Assembly (NCBI RefSeq): GCF_016907365.1
Contig: NZ_JAFBBV010000001.1
Span: 2,294,001 to 2,358,000, forward strand
Reading direction: 5' to 3'
DNA length: 64,000 nucleotides
Source of the DNA: Oerskovia paurometabola
Lineage (GTDB): Bacteria; Actinomycetota; Actinomycetes; Actinomycetales; Cellulomonadaceae
The notes under the pieces were generated by a model. That model was given only the letters and a program-made list of their open reading frames with translations, ran no database searches and was not told the DNA's origin. Below, one piece after another: positions 50,580-59,480 of this stretch (position 1 is its first letter; every line of letters starts with the position of its first letter). Made by a program: the position numbers and the translations under genes.

Positions 50580-51699
50580 CCGGCCCCAGCCCCGCCCCGC
50601 CCGCCTCGCCGTCGTCGTCAACCCGACGGCCGACCGTGGGCGGGGTCGGGGCGACGGCGCGCGCACCATCGCCCTCCTGCGCGACGCCGGTCACGACGTC
50701 CTCGACCTCAGCGCCCCCAACGCGCCGCTCGCGCTCGAGAACGCCCGCGACGCCGTCGCCGGACGCCCGAGCGGGACGACGGGGGAACAGACGAGCGGGC
50801 AGGCGAGCGGGCACGGCCCGGGCAGCACGGACCCGATCGACGCCCTCGTCGTCGTCGGCGGGGACGGCATGGTCCACCTCGGCGTCAACGCGGTCGCCGG
50901 GACCGGGATCCCCCTGGGCATCGTCGCCGCCGGGACGGGCAACGACTTCGCGTCGGCCCTCGACCTGCCCGTGCACGACGTCCCCGCCGCCGTCGCGCTG
51001 CTCCTCGACGCCCTGTCCGCCCGCGGCGCAGGCACCGGCGGGGTGCGGGTCGTGGACGCCGCGCGGGCCGAACCCCTCGACGCCGATCTCGCTCCCCGGC
51101 CGGGCAGGGCCCGCTGGTTCTGCGGCGTCCTGTCCGCGGGCCTGGACGCCGCCGTCAACGCCCACGCCAACGCCCTGACGTGGCCGCGCGGCAGCGCCAA
51201 GTACGTGCGCGCCGTCGTGAGCGAGCTCGCCCGGTTCCGCCCGTACGGGTACCGCATCACCGCGGACCTCGCACCGGAGGACCGGTCCGGCGCGCTCCCC
51301 GGCAGCGTGCCCGACGACGTCGCGTCCCCGTTCGTGTGGACCTCGCCCGGGACCGTGGTCGCCGTCGCCAACGGGCACCGCTTCGGCGGCGGCGTCCAGA
51401 TCGCCCCCGACGCGCGGATCGACGACGGTCTCCTCGACCTCGTCACCGCCGGTCCGCTGACCCGGCTCGGAGCCGCCCGCGTCTTCCCCGGCATGTACCA
51501 GGGCAAGCACGTGCACCACGCGGCCGTCGACGTCCGACACGCCACCTCCGTGCTCCTCGAGGCCACCGACGCGGGCCGCCCGCCACCCCCGGCCTTCGCC
51601 GACGGGGAGCGCATCTCGCGCCTGCCCGTGCGCGTCACCGTGGCTCCCGGGGCCCTGCACGTCCTCGACGGTCGCGTCCCCGAGGCCCCGCCCGCCTGA
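50572..51699 (+). CDS. Diacylglycerol/lipid kinase family protein
   Basis: A 375-aa soluble lipid kinase of the DagK type. VVVNPTADRGRG begins the nucleotide-binding fold, VVGGDGMVHLGVNA is the GGDG active loop, and PLGIVAAGTGNDFA follows. The C-terminal sandwich has GGGVQIAPDARIDDGLLDLV. It should phosphorylate diacylglycerol or a related lipid. Two low-complexity insertions (near 65-85 and 165-185) are longer than usual. The GTG at 50572 is coupled to tatC. Confidence 0.88.
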   Translation: MPDRPQPRPARLAVVVNPTADRGRGRGDGARTIALLRDAGHDVLDLSAPNAPLALENARDAVAGRPSGTTGEQTSGQASGHGPGSTDPIDALVVVGGDGMVHLGVNAVAGTGIPLGIVAAGTGNDFASALDLPVHDVPAAVALLLDALSARGAGTGGVRVVDAARAEPLDADLAPRPGRARWFCGVLSAGLDAAVNAHANALTWPRGSAKYVRAVVSELARFRPYGYRITADLAPEDRSGALPGSVPDDVASPFVWTSPGTVVAVANGHRFGGGVQIAPDARIDDGLLDLVTAGPLTRLGAARVFPGMYQGKHVHHAAVDVRHATSVLLEATDAGRPPPPAFADGERISRLPVRVTVAPGALHVLDGRVPEAPPA

Positions 51700-51796
51700 C
51701 GTGCGACGAGTCCCGGGGACCGTGGCCCCGCACCCCGAGGCCGACCACGTGCGAAAAGCCCCACGGACCGACACCCCCGGACCGTAGGGTGGTGGC

Positions 51797-54700
51797 ATGA
51801 CCGCAGCACCCCGTACCGCCGGCAACGCAGGCAAAGACGACAGGGACGACACCGCCGACAGCGCCTTCCAGGCGAGCCCCGCGGAGCGGTACGCGGCCTC
51901 TCGCGCCCTCCAGGCCGCCTCCCGCACCCAGCTCGCCGCGTTCCGCGAGGTCGTCGGCTTCCCGTTCGACGACTTTCAGGTCCGGGCCTGCCAGGCCCTC
52001 GAAGAAGGGCGCGGTGTCCTCGTCGCCGCCCCCACCGGCGCCGGGAAGACCGTCGTGGGGGAGTTCGCCGTCCACCTCGCGCTCGCCGGCGGACGCAAGG
52101 CCTTCTACACGACCCCCATCAAGGCGCTGTCCAACCAGAAGTACGCCGACCTCGCGCGCCGCCACGGCGTCGACCAGGTCGGCCTGCTCACGGGCGACAC
52201 GTCCATCAACGGCGACGCCCCGATCGTCGTCATGACCACCGAGGTCCTGCGCAACATGCTCTACGCGGGCTCGCGCGCCCTCGACGGCCTCGCGTTCGTC
52301 GTCATGGACGAGGTCCACTACCTCGCCGACCGCTTCCGCGGACCCGTCTGGGAGGAGGTCATCATCCACCTCGACGACGACGTCCAGCTCGTGTCCCTGT
52401 CCGCGACCGTGTCCAACGCCGAGGAGTTCGGCGACTGGCTCGAGATGGTCCGTGGCGACACCGCCGTCATCGTCAGCGAGCGCCGACCCGTCCCGCTGTG
52501 GCAGCACGTCCTCGTCGGCTCCCGCCACCGCGGCCCTCGCACCGCGGGCGAGGTCGTGCGTCCCGGCACGGGCGCGGACCTGATCGACCTGTACGCGGGG
52601 CACGTCGACCCGACCGACCCCGGCGTCAACCCGCCCATCAACCCGGATCTGCTCGCGGCGTTCCGCAGCGGCGCGCGCGACGGCGGGTACCCCGGGCGGG
52701 GCGGGCGCAGCGGGGACCGCGGCTACCGGGGACGCGGGGGCCGTGGCGGGCCAGGCGGACACCGGGGTGGCGGGTCGGGCGACGGGGGTGGGCGCCGTAC
52801 CCCGCCACGCTTCGCCGTGGTCGACGCCCTGGACGCCGACGGCCTGCTGCCCGCGATCTTCTTCATCTTCTCCCGCGCCGGGTGCGAGGCCGCCGTGACG
52901 CAGTGCCTGGCCGCCGGCCTGCGCCTGACCACTCCCGCGCAGGAGGCGGAGATCCGCGCGACCGTCGAGGCTCGCAGCGCGACCCTGCCCGCCGAGGACC
53001 TCGACGTGCTCGGCTACTGGACGTGGAGCGAGTCCCTGGCGCGCGGCGTCGCCGCCCACCACGCGGGCATGCTGCCCATCTTCAAGGAGATCGTCGAGGA
53101 CCTGTTCAGCCGTGGCCTGGTCAAGGTCGTGTTCGCGACCGAGACCCTCGCCCTCGGGATCAACATGCCCGCCCGCTCGGTCGTCCTGGAGAAGCTCGTC
53201 AAGTGGGACGGGACGTCGCACGTCGACATGACACCGGGGGAGTACACCCAGCTCACGGGCCGCGCCGGGCGCCGCGGCATCGACGTCGAGGGGCACGCCG
53301 TCGTCGTCGACCACCCGGGGCTCGACCCCGTCGCCCTCGCGGGACTCGCGTCCAAGCGCCTGTACCCGCTCAAGTCCTCGTTCCGCCCCACGTACAACAT
53401 GGCCGTCAACCTCGTGGCCCAGGTGGGCCGCGAGCGCGCCCGCGACGTCCTGGAGACGTCGTTCGCTCAGTTCCAGGCCGACCGGGGCGTCGTGGGCCTC
53501 GCCAAGCAGGCGCAGGCGCACGCCGAGGCGCTCGAGGGGTACGCGCAGGCCATGACGTGCGACCGGGGCGACTTCGGCGAGTACGCCCGGCTCCGGCGGG
53601 CGATCGCGACCCGCGAGGCCGACCTGTCGAAGTCGGCGCAGCGGGCCAGGCGCGCCCAGATCGTCGCGGACTTCGAGAACCTGCGCGTCGGTGACGTCGT
53701 CGAGCTGCCCACGGGGCGCCGCGCCGGGTACGTCGTCGTGCTCGACCCCGGCAAGGACGGCGGCTTCGACGGCCCCCGCCCCACCGTCCTCACCGAGGAC
53801 AAGCACGTCAAGAAGCTCACGGTCGCCGACGCCCCCTCCGGGATCCGCACCGTCGGCAAGGTCCGCATCCCCAAGACCTTCAACCCGCGCGTGCCCGCGG
53901 CCCGCCGCGACCTGGCCTCCTCGCTGCGCAATGCGCTCGGCGCGTTCGTCGACACCCCCGGTGCGCCGTCGCGGGGCAAGTCTCCCACCGTGCGGTCGGC
54001 CGCCGCCGACGACAAGGAGCTCAGCCGCCTGCGTGCGGCACTGAGAGCCCACCCGTGCCACGACTGCCCCGAGCGCGAGGACCACGCCCGCTGGGCCGAG
54101 AGGTGGGCCAAGCTGAAGAAGGAGCACGACGCCCTCGTGCGACGCGTCGAAGGGCGCACCGGCTCGATCGCCCGCGTCTTCGACCGGATCTGCGACATCC
54201 TCACCGGCCTCGGGTACCTGGAGGTCGACCCCCACCCCGCGAGCGGTGGCACGCTCGACGACGCCACGTCGGCCACGTCGGACCCGGCAGACCCGGCAGA
54301 CCCGGCGACGCTGGGCGCGACCGACACCGCGACGACGTCCGCTGCCCTGTCCGCCCCGGCGCGCCCCCGGCCCGGCCGCACGCCCGCCCCCGAGGTACGG
54401 ATCACGGACGCCGGGCAGTGGTTGCGCAGGCTCTACGCCGAGAACGACCTGCTGCTCGCCGAGTGCCTGCGCCGCGGCGTGTGGGACGACCTCGACCCCG
54501 CCGGGCTCGCCGCCGTCGTCTCGACCCTCGTCTTCTCGGCCCGCCGCGACGAACCCGGTGAGCCGTACGTGCCCGGCGGCCCCCAGGGGAAGCTCGCCCG
54601 CGCGCTCGACGCGACGGTCGTCGTGTGGTCCGAGGTCGACGACCTCGAGGAGGCCCACCACATCGACGCGACCGGCACGCTCGACCTCGGGATCGTCGCG

Positions 54701-54910
54701 GCCGTGCACCGGTGGGCCACCGGGCGCAGCCTCGACGCCGTCCTGCGCGGCTCCGAGCTCGCCGCGGGGGACTTCGTGCGCTGGTGCAAGCAGATCATCG
54801 ACGTGCTCGACCAGCTCGCGACCGCCGCCCCCACCCCGGCGATGCGCAAGACCGCGGTGCGCGCCATCGACGCCGTCCGGCGCGGGGTCGTGGCCTACTC
54901 GAGCGTGTGA
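51797..54910 (+). CDS. helY: Ski2-like DEAD/DEAH RNA helicase HelY
   Basis: A 1037-aa helicase of the Mtr4/Ski2 type. The order is motif I APTGAGKT (near residue 76), DEVHYLADRFRGPVWEE (motif II, near 171), SATVSNAEEFGDWLE, then a Gly/Arg-rich insertion (about 295-335). Next come IFSRAGCE, the motif V region ATETLALGINMPARSVV, QLTGRAGRRGID (motif VI) and a C-terminal DSHCT-like domain with a Pro/Asp/Ala-rich insert near 820-860. TAGGGT ends 6 nt before the ATG at 51797. It lies at the end of the pafB-helY block, as in mycobacteria. The RGG-like insertion probably binds RNA. Confidence 0.92.
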   Translation: MTAAPRTAGNAGKDDRDDTADSAFQASPAERYAASRALQAASRTQLAAFREVVGFPFDDFQVRACQALEEGRGVLVAAPTGAGKTVVGEFAVHLALAGGRKAFYTTPIKALSNQKYADLARRHGVDQVGLLTGDTSINGDAPIVVMTTEVLRNMLYAGSRALDGLAFVVMDEVHYLADRFRGPVWEEVIIHLDDDVQLVSLSATVSNAEEFGDWLEMVRGDTAVIVSERRPVPLWQHVLVGSRHRGPRTAGEVVRPGTGADLIDLYAGHVDPTDPGVNPPINPDLLAAFRSGARDGGYPGRGGRSGDRGYRGRGGRGGPGGHRGGGSGDGGGRRTPPRFAVVDALDADGLLPAIFFIFSRAGCEAAVTQCLAAGLRLTTPAQEAEIRATVEARSATLPAEDLDVLGYWTWSESLARGVAAHHAGMLPIFKEIVEDLFSRGLVKVVFATETLALGINMPARSVVLEKLVKWDGTSHVDMTPGEYTQLTGRAGRRGIDVEGHAVVVDHPGLDPVALAGLASKRLYPLKSSFRPTYNMAVNLVAQVGRERARDVLETSFAQFQADRGVVGLAKQAQAHAEALEGYAQAMTCDRGDFGEYARLRRAIATREADLSKSAQRARRAQIVADFENLRVGDVVELPTGRRAGYVVVLDPGKDGGFDGPRPTVLTEDKHVKKLTVADAPSGIRTVGKVRIPKTFNPRVPAARRDLASSLRNALGAFVDTPGAPSRGKSPTVRSAAADDKELSRLRAALRAHPCHDCPEREDHARWAERWAKLKKEHDALVRRVEGRTGSIARVFDRICDILTGLGYLEVDPHPASGGTLDDATSATSDPADPADPATLGATDTATTSAALSAPARPRPGRTPAPEVRITDAGQWLRRLYAENDLLLAECLRRGVWDDLDPAGLAAVVSTLVFSARRDEPGEPYVPGGPQGKLARALDATVVVWSEVDDLEEAHHIDATGTLDLGIVAAVHRWATGRSLDAVLRGSELAAGDFVRWCKQIIDVLDQLATAAPTPAMRKTAVRAIDAVRRGVVAYSSV

Positions 54911-54924
54911 CCTTCGCGTCACGA

Positions 54925-54961
54925 GCGCCCGGCACGCCCCACGAAGGGGCGCGCCGGGCGC
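54925..54961 (+). terminator. Terminator after helY
   Basis: GCGCCCGGC (54925-54933) pairs with GCCGGGCGC (54953-54961), and inner CCCC/GGGG bases extend it. It lies 15 nt past the helY stop and 10 nt before the next promoter. Confidence 0.75.
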
Positions 54962-54984
54962 GGCGTGGCATATCGTGTGGTTTC

Positions 54985-56649
54985 GTGGCCTCCACCCTGT
55001 ACCGCAACGGTGTCATTCACTCCTCGACCGACCCCTTCGCCGAGGCGATGCTCGTCGACGGCGGGGTGATCACCTGGATCGGCGCGAACGACACCGCCGC
55101 CGGGCTCGCCGCCCGCGCCGACCGCGTCGTCGACCTCGACGGAGCGCTCGTCGCCCCCGGGTTCGTCGACTCCCACGTCCACGTCCTCGAGACCGGGCTC
55201 GCCCTCGCAGGCGTCGACCTGTCCGCGAGCGCCGGCGTCACGTCCCTGGCCGCGGCGCTCGACGCGCTGCACGCCGCGGTCGAGGCGCGCCCGGCCGCCG
55301 AGGCGGACGACGTGCTCCTCGCGTTCGGGTGGGACGAGCAGGAGTGGCCCGAGCACCGTGCCCCGACGCGCGAGGAGATCGACGCGGCGTGCGGGGGAGC
55401 GCTCGTGTACGCCGCGCGCGTGGACGTGCACTCGGCGGTCGTCTCGACGTCGCTCGCGGCGCGCGCCGGCCTCGAGGGGCGCCAGGGCTGGACGGACAGC
55501 GGCTGGGTCACCCTGGACGCGCACCACGCGGCCCGGGACGCGGCCCGCGCCATGAGCCCCGAACGTCGCACCGCGATCTACCGGACGGCCCTGGACGCGG
55601 CCGCCCGCCGCGGCATCGTGTCGGTGCACGAGAACAGCGCGCCCTCGATCGACACCCGGGACGGGCTGCGCGAGCTCATGGCCCTCACGGCGGACCCCGA
55701 GGGAGCCCTGCCGCACCTGGTCGCGTACCGGGGCGAGCTGTGCGCCACGCCCGACGACGCGCGCGCCCTGCTCGCCGACCTGCCCGGCCTGGCGGGCATC
55801 GCGGGGGACCTCAACGTCGACGGGTCCCTCGGCTCGCGCACCGCGGCCCTGCGCCACCCGTACTCCGACCTCACGGGCGCCCCCGGGGAGGCGGGGCCCG
55901 ACGGGCGCGGCAACCAGTACCTGACCGCCGAGCAGATCGCGACCCACCTGTCCGCCGTCGCGGCGACGGGCACCCAGGGCGGGTTCCACGTCATCGGCGA
56001 CCGCGCCATGGACGAGTTCGTCGTGGGCCTGCGCGTCGCCGCGGAGGCTGACGGGGCCGCCGCGCACCGCCGCGCCGCGCACCGTGTCGAGCACGCGCTG
56101 TTCGTCGACACCAACGCCCTGTCGACCCTCCTGCTGTTCGGGGTCTCGCTGTCCATCCAGCCCGTCTTCGACGCCGCGTGGGGCGGCCCTGACGGCATGT
56201 ACGCGTCGCGCCTGGGTCCCACGCGCGTGGCCGGGCTCTCGCCGTTCGCCGACCTGGCCGGGGCGGGCGTCCCGCTCGCGTTCGGCTCCGACTCGCCCGT
56301 GACCGCGATGGACCCCTGGTCCGCGGTCCGGGCCGCGATGTCGCACGCCGACCCCGACCAGCGCATCTCCGCGCGGGCCGCGTTCCGGGCGCACACGCGC
56401 GGGGGCTGGCGCATCGCGGGCCTCGACCACACGGGCGCGGGCCAGCTGCGCGTCGGCGCGCCCGCCCACCTCGCGGTGTGGCGTGCCGAGCACCTCGCGG
56501 TGCAGGGGGCGGGGACCTCCGTGTCCTCCTGGAGCACCGACGCCCGCTCCGGCACACCCCTGCTGCCCGACCTCACCGACGACGCCCCCGACCCCACGTG
56601 CCTGCAGACGGTGCGTGACGGCGTCGTGCTGTTCGACACGTTCGACTGA
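54985..56649 (+). CDS. YtcJ-type amidohydrolase
   Basis: A 554-aa metal-dependent amidohydrolase (amidohydrolase 3 group, like N-substituted formamide deformylases). Metal motifs are VAPGFVDSHVHVLETG (near residue 60), VSVHENSA, GGFHVIGDRAMDEF, HRVEHALF and the late Asp in AFGSDSPVTAMDPW. All ligands look intact. The GTG at 54985 is 8 nt after TATCGT (54971-54976), so it is leaderless. The substrate is unknown. It is not part of the helY operon because a strong terminator intervenes. Confidence 0.87.
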   Translation: MASTLYRNGVIHSSTDPFAEAMLVDGGVITWIGANDTAAGLAARADRVVDLDGALVAPGFVDSHVHVLETGLALAGVDLSASAGVTSLAAALDALHAAVEARPAAEADDVLLAFGWDEQEWPEHRAPTREEIDAACGGALVYAARVDVHSAVVSTSLAARAGLEGRQGWTDSGWVTLDAHHAARDAARAMSPERRTAIYRTALDAAARRGIVSVHENSAPSIDTRDGLRELMALTADPEGALPHLVAYRGELCATPDDARALLADLPGLAGIAGDLNVDGSLGSRTAALRHPYSDLTGAPGEAGPDGRGNQYLTAEQIATHLSAVAATGTQGGFHVIGDRAMDEFVVGLRVAAEADGAAAHRRAAHRVEHALFVDTNALSTLLLFGVSLSIQPVFDAAWGGPDGMYASRLGPTRVAGLSPFADLAGAGVPLAFGSDSPVTAMDPWSAVRAAMSHADPDQRISARAAFRAHTRGGWRIAGLDHTGAGQLRVGAPAHLAVWRAEHLAVQGAGTSVSSWSTDARSGTPLLPDLTDDAPDPTCLQTVRDGVVLFDTFD

Positions 56650-56706
56650 GACCGGCCCGGCCGGGCCGGGACACGTGCGGGGCGCCCGCCGCGCCCTCGC
56701 GCGGAT

Positions 56707-56774
56707 GAGGCCGGTGCCACCCGAGCGCGCCTCCCGGCCACGACCGGTGGCACCGCGCGCCGTGGACCGGCCTC
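56707..56774 (+). terminator. Complex hairpin after the amidohydrolase
   Basis: GAGGCCGGT (56707-56715) pairs with ACCGGCCTC (56766-56774). Alternatively GGTGCCACC (56713-56721) pairs with GGTGGCACC (56746-56754). The two helices share three bases, so they compete. Probably a terminator. The overlap is noted because it resembles a switch. Confidence 0.45.
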
Positions 56775-56777
56775 GGA

Positions 56778-56805
56778 TTGACACCACCGTGAGGGGCGGT
56801 AAGTT
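56778..56805 (+). promoter_or_regulatory. Near-consensus promoter with no gene attached
   Basis: TTGACA (56778-56783), a 16-bp spacer and TAAGTT (56800-56805). It is the only exact TTGACA-based promoter I noticed in the window. The next gene, lnt, has its own -10 box (TACCCT, 57000-57005) 207 nt later. Confidence 0.6.
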
Positions 56806-56811
56806 CGATGA

Positions 56812-56990
56812 CGTGTTCCGGCCGCCAGTGCCGCAGGGGTTCGAGCCACCATCTCACCGTCCATCCTGCGAGCCCTGACGTGCATCGGCTCGACCCGCGC
56901 GTTCAGTAGACAACACGGCCTCACCGGTGGCGGTGCGACGTGGTCCGAAGGACGCGCGGGTCGGCCCACATCTCCCGGCCGACCTGCAGG
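56812..56990 (+). ncRNA. Candidate small RNA between the orphan promoter and lnt
   Basis: The 362-nt gap before lnt contains a terminator, then the strong promoter above, then about 150 nt without a convincing gene. A hairpin closes it: GGTCGGCC (56959-56966) pairs with GGCCGACC (56977-56984), loop 10 nt. The unit would give a transcript of roughly 175 nt. A 23-codon frame starting ATG at 56808 lies too close to the -10 to be translated from this start site. RNA status is inferred from the promoter-terminator pair. Confidence 0.4.
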
Positions 56991-57011
56991 TACGTGGCGT
57001 ACCCTGCACTG

Positions 57012-58619
57012 GTGTCGACCCGTGAGCCGAGCCGCTGGCTGCTGATCCTTCTCGCCGCCGGTGGCGGCTTCCTGACGAACACCGCCTTCCCCGACCGCGG
57101 GTGGTGGCCCATGGCGTTCGTCGGGGTCGCGGCCCTCTTCCTCGCCCTGCGCCGCGACCGTGCGTGGTGGAACGCCCTCGTGGGCCTCGTGTGGGGCCTC
57201 GCGTTCTTCCTGCCGCACATCCAGTGGGCGCAGATCGCGACCGACACCGTCCCCTGGCTCGCGCTGAGCGTCCTCGAAGCCGTCTTCCTGGCGCTGTTCG
57301 GTGCGATGTGGACATGGGTGCGGCGGCTCGGCTTCGTCCGCCGCAACCTGGCCTGGCAGGTCGTGACGTTCTCGGTGCTGTGGGTCGCGGTCGAGCAGTG
57401 GCGCTCCGAGTTCCCCTTCGGCGGGTTCCCCTGGGGCCGGCTCGCGTTCTCCCAGGTCGACTCCCTGCTGGGGCGCACCGCCTGGCTCGGCGGAGGACTG
57501 CTCGTCTCGCTGCTGACCGCCGCGATCGGCGTCCTGCTCGCCGTGTTCCTGCTCGAGGCCCGCCGGGTGCGCAGCATGCCCGCCCTGTGCGCGCTCGGCA
57601 CGGCAGCCGTGCTCCTCGGCGTAGGCCTCGTCGTCCCGCTCGACACCCGAGCGGAGACCGGGACGCTGAAGATCGGCGCGGTCCAGGGCAACGTCGGGGA
57701 ACCCGGCCTCGGGTCGTTCGCCAACCGTGGCGAGGTCCTGCAGAACCACGTCGACGGCACGGTCGCGCTGCTCGACGAGGTCGACCCCGGCGAGCTCGAC
57801 GTCGTCCTGTGGCCCGAGAACGGCTCCGACCTCGACCCGCAGACCACCCCCGACGTCGCCGCCGACATCGACGCGGCCGCGACGGCCGTCGGTGCGCCCG
57901 TCCTGGTCGGGGCGCAGGAGTTCCCCGAGACCGGTGGGCGGTACAACGTGTCGCTGCTGTGGGCGCCCGGGCAGGGCGTCATCGACCGGTACGCCAAGCA
58001 GCACCCCGCACCGTTCGGCGAGTACATCCCGATGCGCAGCTTCGTGCGGATCTTCTCCGACCAGGTCGACCGCGTGACCACAGACATGATCGCCGGTGAC
58101 GAGGTCGCCGTCGTCGACCTGCCCTCCGAGCGCCTCGGGCGCACCGTCCCCCTCGCCACCGTCATCTGCTTCGAGGTCGCGTACGAGGAGCTCGTCCGCG
58201 ACGCCGTGAACGTGGGTGCCGAGCTCCTCGTCGTCCCCACCAACAACGCGTCCTTCGGCTACAGCGCCGAGTCCACCCAGCAGCTCGCGATGTCCCGCCT
58301 GCGGGCCATCGAGACCGGGCGCGCGACCGTGCAGATCTCGACCGTCGGCGTGAGCGGCATCATCGCCCCCAACGGCGCGCTCCTGCAGAGCACTGAGCTC
58401 TTCACGGCCGACCAGATGATCGCGACGCTGCCCCTGCGAGACTCCCTGACCCCGGCCGTACGGCTCGGGTACTGGCCCGGGTGGGTCGCGGGTGGCCTCA
58501 CGGTCCTGCTCGTCGTGGCCGGCGTCGTCTCCCACGTCACCCGCCCGGCCGCGAGCGCCAAGGCCCCCGGGCGCAGGCCCGCGACCAAGCGCCCGGCGTC
58601 CAAGCCTGCGCGCCGCTAG
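57012..58619 (+). CDS. lnt: Apolipoprotein N-acyltransferase
   Basis: A 535-aa membrane enzyme that adds the third acyl chain to lipoproteins. About six N-terminal helices (residues 10-215) are followed by a nitrilase-type domain with the Glu-Lys-Cys triad: WPENGSDLD (Glu near 269), YAKQHPAPFGEY (Lys near 328) and TVICFEVAYEELVRDA (Cys near 386). A last helix and a Lys/Arg/Pro-rich tail follow. The GTG at 57012 is 6 nt after TACCCT, a leaderless start. The dolichol-phosphate mannosyltransferase gene that often follows lnt in actinobacteria is absent here. Confidence 0.92.
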   Translation: MSTREPSRWLLILLAAGGGFLTNTAFPDRGWWPMAFVGVAALFLALRRDRAWWNALVGLVWGLAFFLPHIQWAQIATDTVPWLALSVLEAVFLALFGAMWTWVRRLGFVRRNLAWQVVTFSVLWVAVEQWRSEFPFGGFPWGRLAFSQVDSLLGRTAWLGGGLLVSLLTAAIGVLLAVFLLEARRVRSMPALCALGTAAVLLGVGLVVPLDTRAETGTLKIGAVQGNVGEPGLGSFANRGEVLQNHVDGTVALLDEVDPGELDVVLWPENGSDLDPQTTPDVAADIDAAATAVGAPVLVGAQEFPETGGRYNVSLLWAPGQGVIDRYAKQHPAPFGEYIPMRSFVRIFSDQVDRVTTDMIAGDEVAVVDLPSERLGRTVPLATVICFEVAYEELVRDAVNVGAELLVVPTNNASFGYSAESTQQLAMSRLRAIETGRATVQISTVGVSGIIAPNGALLQSTELFTADQMIATLPLRDSLTPAVRLGYWPGWVAGGLTVLLVVAGVVSHVTRPAASAKAPGRRPATKRPASKPARR

Positions 58620-58785
58620 TCGTCCGACCGCGGCGCGGACTCCCAGGAGCTCCCGTCCTGCCCGACGTCGAGGATCGCCCGGGTGCGGCGGACCCGGCAG
58701 GTGCGCGGCGCCGTCGGGCAGACCGGACACCTGCGGTGCGCAGGCGGGTGAGCGGGGGAGGGCCCGACCGTGGGCCCGGGGACGA

Positions 58786-58823
58786 CGAAGGGCCCGGAAC
58801 TCCGAGGAGTTCCGGGCCCTTCG
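58786..58823. terminator. Bidirectional terminator between lnt and rbpA
   Basis: CGAAGGGCCCGGAACTCC (58786-58803) and GGAGTTCCGGGCCCTTCG (58806-58823) are perfectly complementary over 18 bp. It is the strongest hairpin in the window and serves both convergent genes. The 165 nt before it, after the lnt stop, hold nothing I can support. Confidence 0.85.
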
Positions 58824-58834
58824 CGTCAGAAGAT

Positions 58835-59179
58835 TCAGGCGCTGCGACGCAGCTTGCCGGCACGCAGCAGCCCGAGCCGCTCGTCGAGCAGCTCCTCGAG
58901 CTCCTTGATCGTGCGTCGCTCCAGCAGCATGTCCCAGTGCGTACGGGCGGGCTTGCCGGCCTTGGGCTCGGGGCGCTCCGCGTCACGCAGGAGGGCCTCC
59001 TCACCGCAGCGACACTCCCACACCGCAGGCACCTCGGCCTCGGTCGAGAACGGCAGGATGATGGTGTGGCCGTTGGGGCAGTCGTAGTGCGCCTGGAAAC
59101 GAGGGGCGAAGTCGACGCCCGCGTCGGACTCCATGCTCTTCGCACCGATGCTCATTCCACGTAGGGACCGGTCTGGCAT
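58835..59179 (-). CDS. rbpA: RNA polymerase-binding protein RbpA
   Basis: A 114-aa activator of the primary-sigma holoenzyme, an actinobacterial hallmark. The start MPDRSLRGMSIGAKSMES is the N-tail plus core entry. A core zinc-type fold has YDCPNGHTIILPF and WECRCGEEALLRD, and the C-terminal sigma-interacting helices contain ARTHWDMLLERR and IKELEELLDERL. The ATG at 59179 follows GGAGG. RbpA helps open-complex formation and contributes to rifampicin tolerance in some species. A sigma-R-like promoter precedes it. Confidence 0.96.
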   Translation of the reverse strand: MPDRSLRGMSIGAKSMESDAGVDFAPRFQAHYDCPNGHTIILPFSTEAEVPAVWECRCGEEALLRDAERPEPKAGKPARTHWDMLLERRTIKELEELLDERLGLLRAGKLRRSA

Positions 59180-59222
59180 GTCGTCCTCCAAGGGGTAGCG
59201 GCAGGGGTTGTCTATGGGGGTC

Positions 59223-59248
59223 AACGTCCCACCGGATGCGCATGTTCC
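59223..59248 (-). promoter_or_regulatory. Sigma-R-like promoter of rbpA
   Basis: On the minus strand GGAAC (59248-59244) is followed after exactly 18 nt by GTT (59225-59223), matching the thiol-stress sigma-R pattern GGAAT-N18-GTT with one change. It lies 44-69 nt upstream of the ATG. In Streptomyces rbpA is a sigma-R target, so the match is biologically sensible. The remaining upstream DNA to 59480 shows no gene. Confidence 0.6.
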
Positions 59249-59480
59249 GAAGGGGCGTGAAGGTCCGGTGAACGCACGTGGCACGCCGAACCCACCCGTC
59301 GAGGCTGCCCAGCAGACCACGCGCATCGGGGAGGACGCGCACACCCGCGAGACCACCGACCAGGTTTCCGGTTTTCGCAGGGCGGCGCAACTCCACACGC
59401 ACGATCGACGGTGTGATGTTGCCCGGGGCAAGGCCCGCGAGGTGCCTGACCCCGAGACCCAACCGTGCACCCCCTGCGCC

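Noticed and set aside
56707..56774. Riboswitch with competing helices
   Set aside because: The helices overlap by only three bases and lie downstream of a stop codon and upstream of the next promoter. A terminator is simpler.
58621..58740. Cys-rich leftward gene after lnt
   Set aside because: An open frame with CPVC and a plausible C-terminus exists, but it has no ATG or GTG and runs back into the strong terminator hairpin.
59427..59436. Second rifamycin-associated element near rbpA
   Set aside because: GGCAAGGCCC matches only one half of the RAE. The other half is absent.
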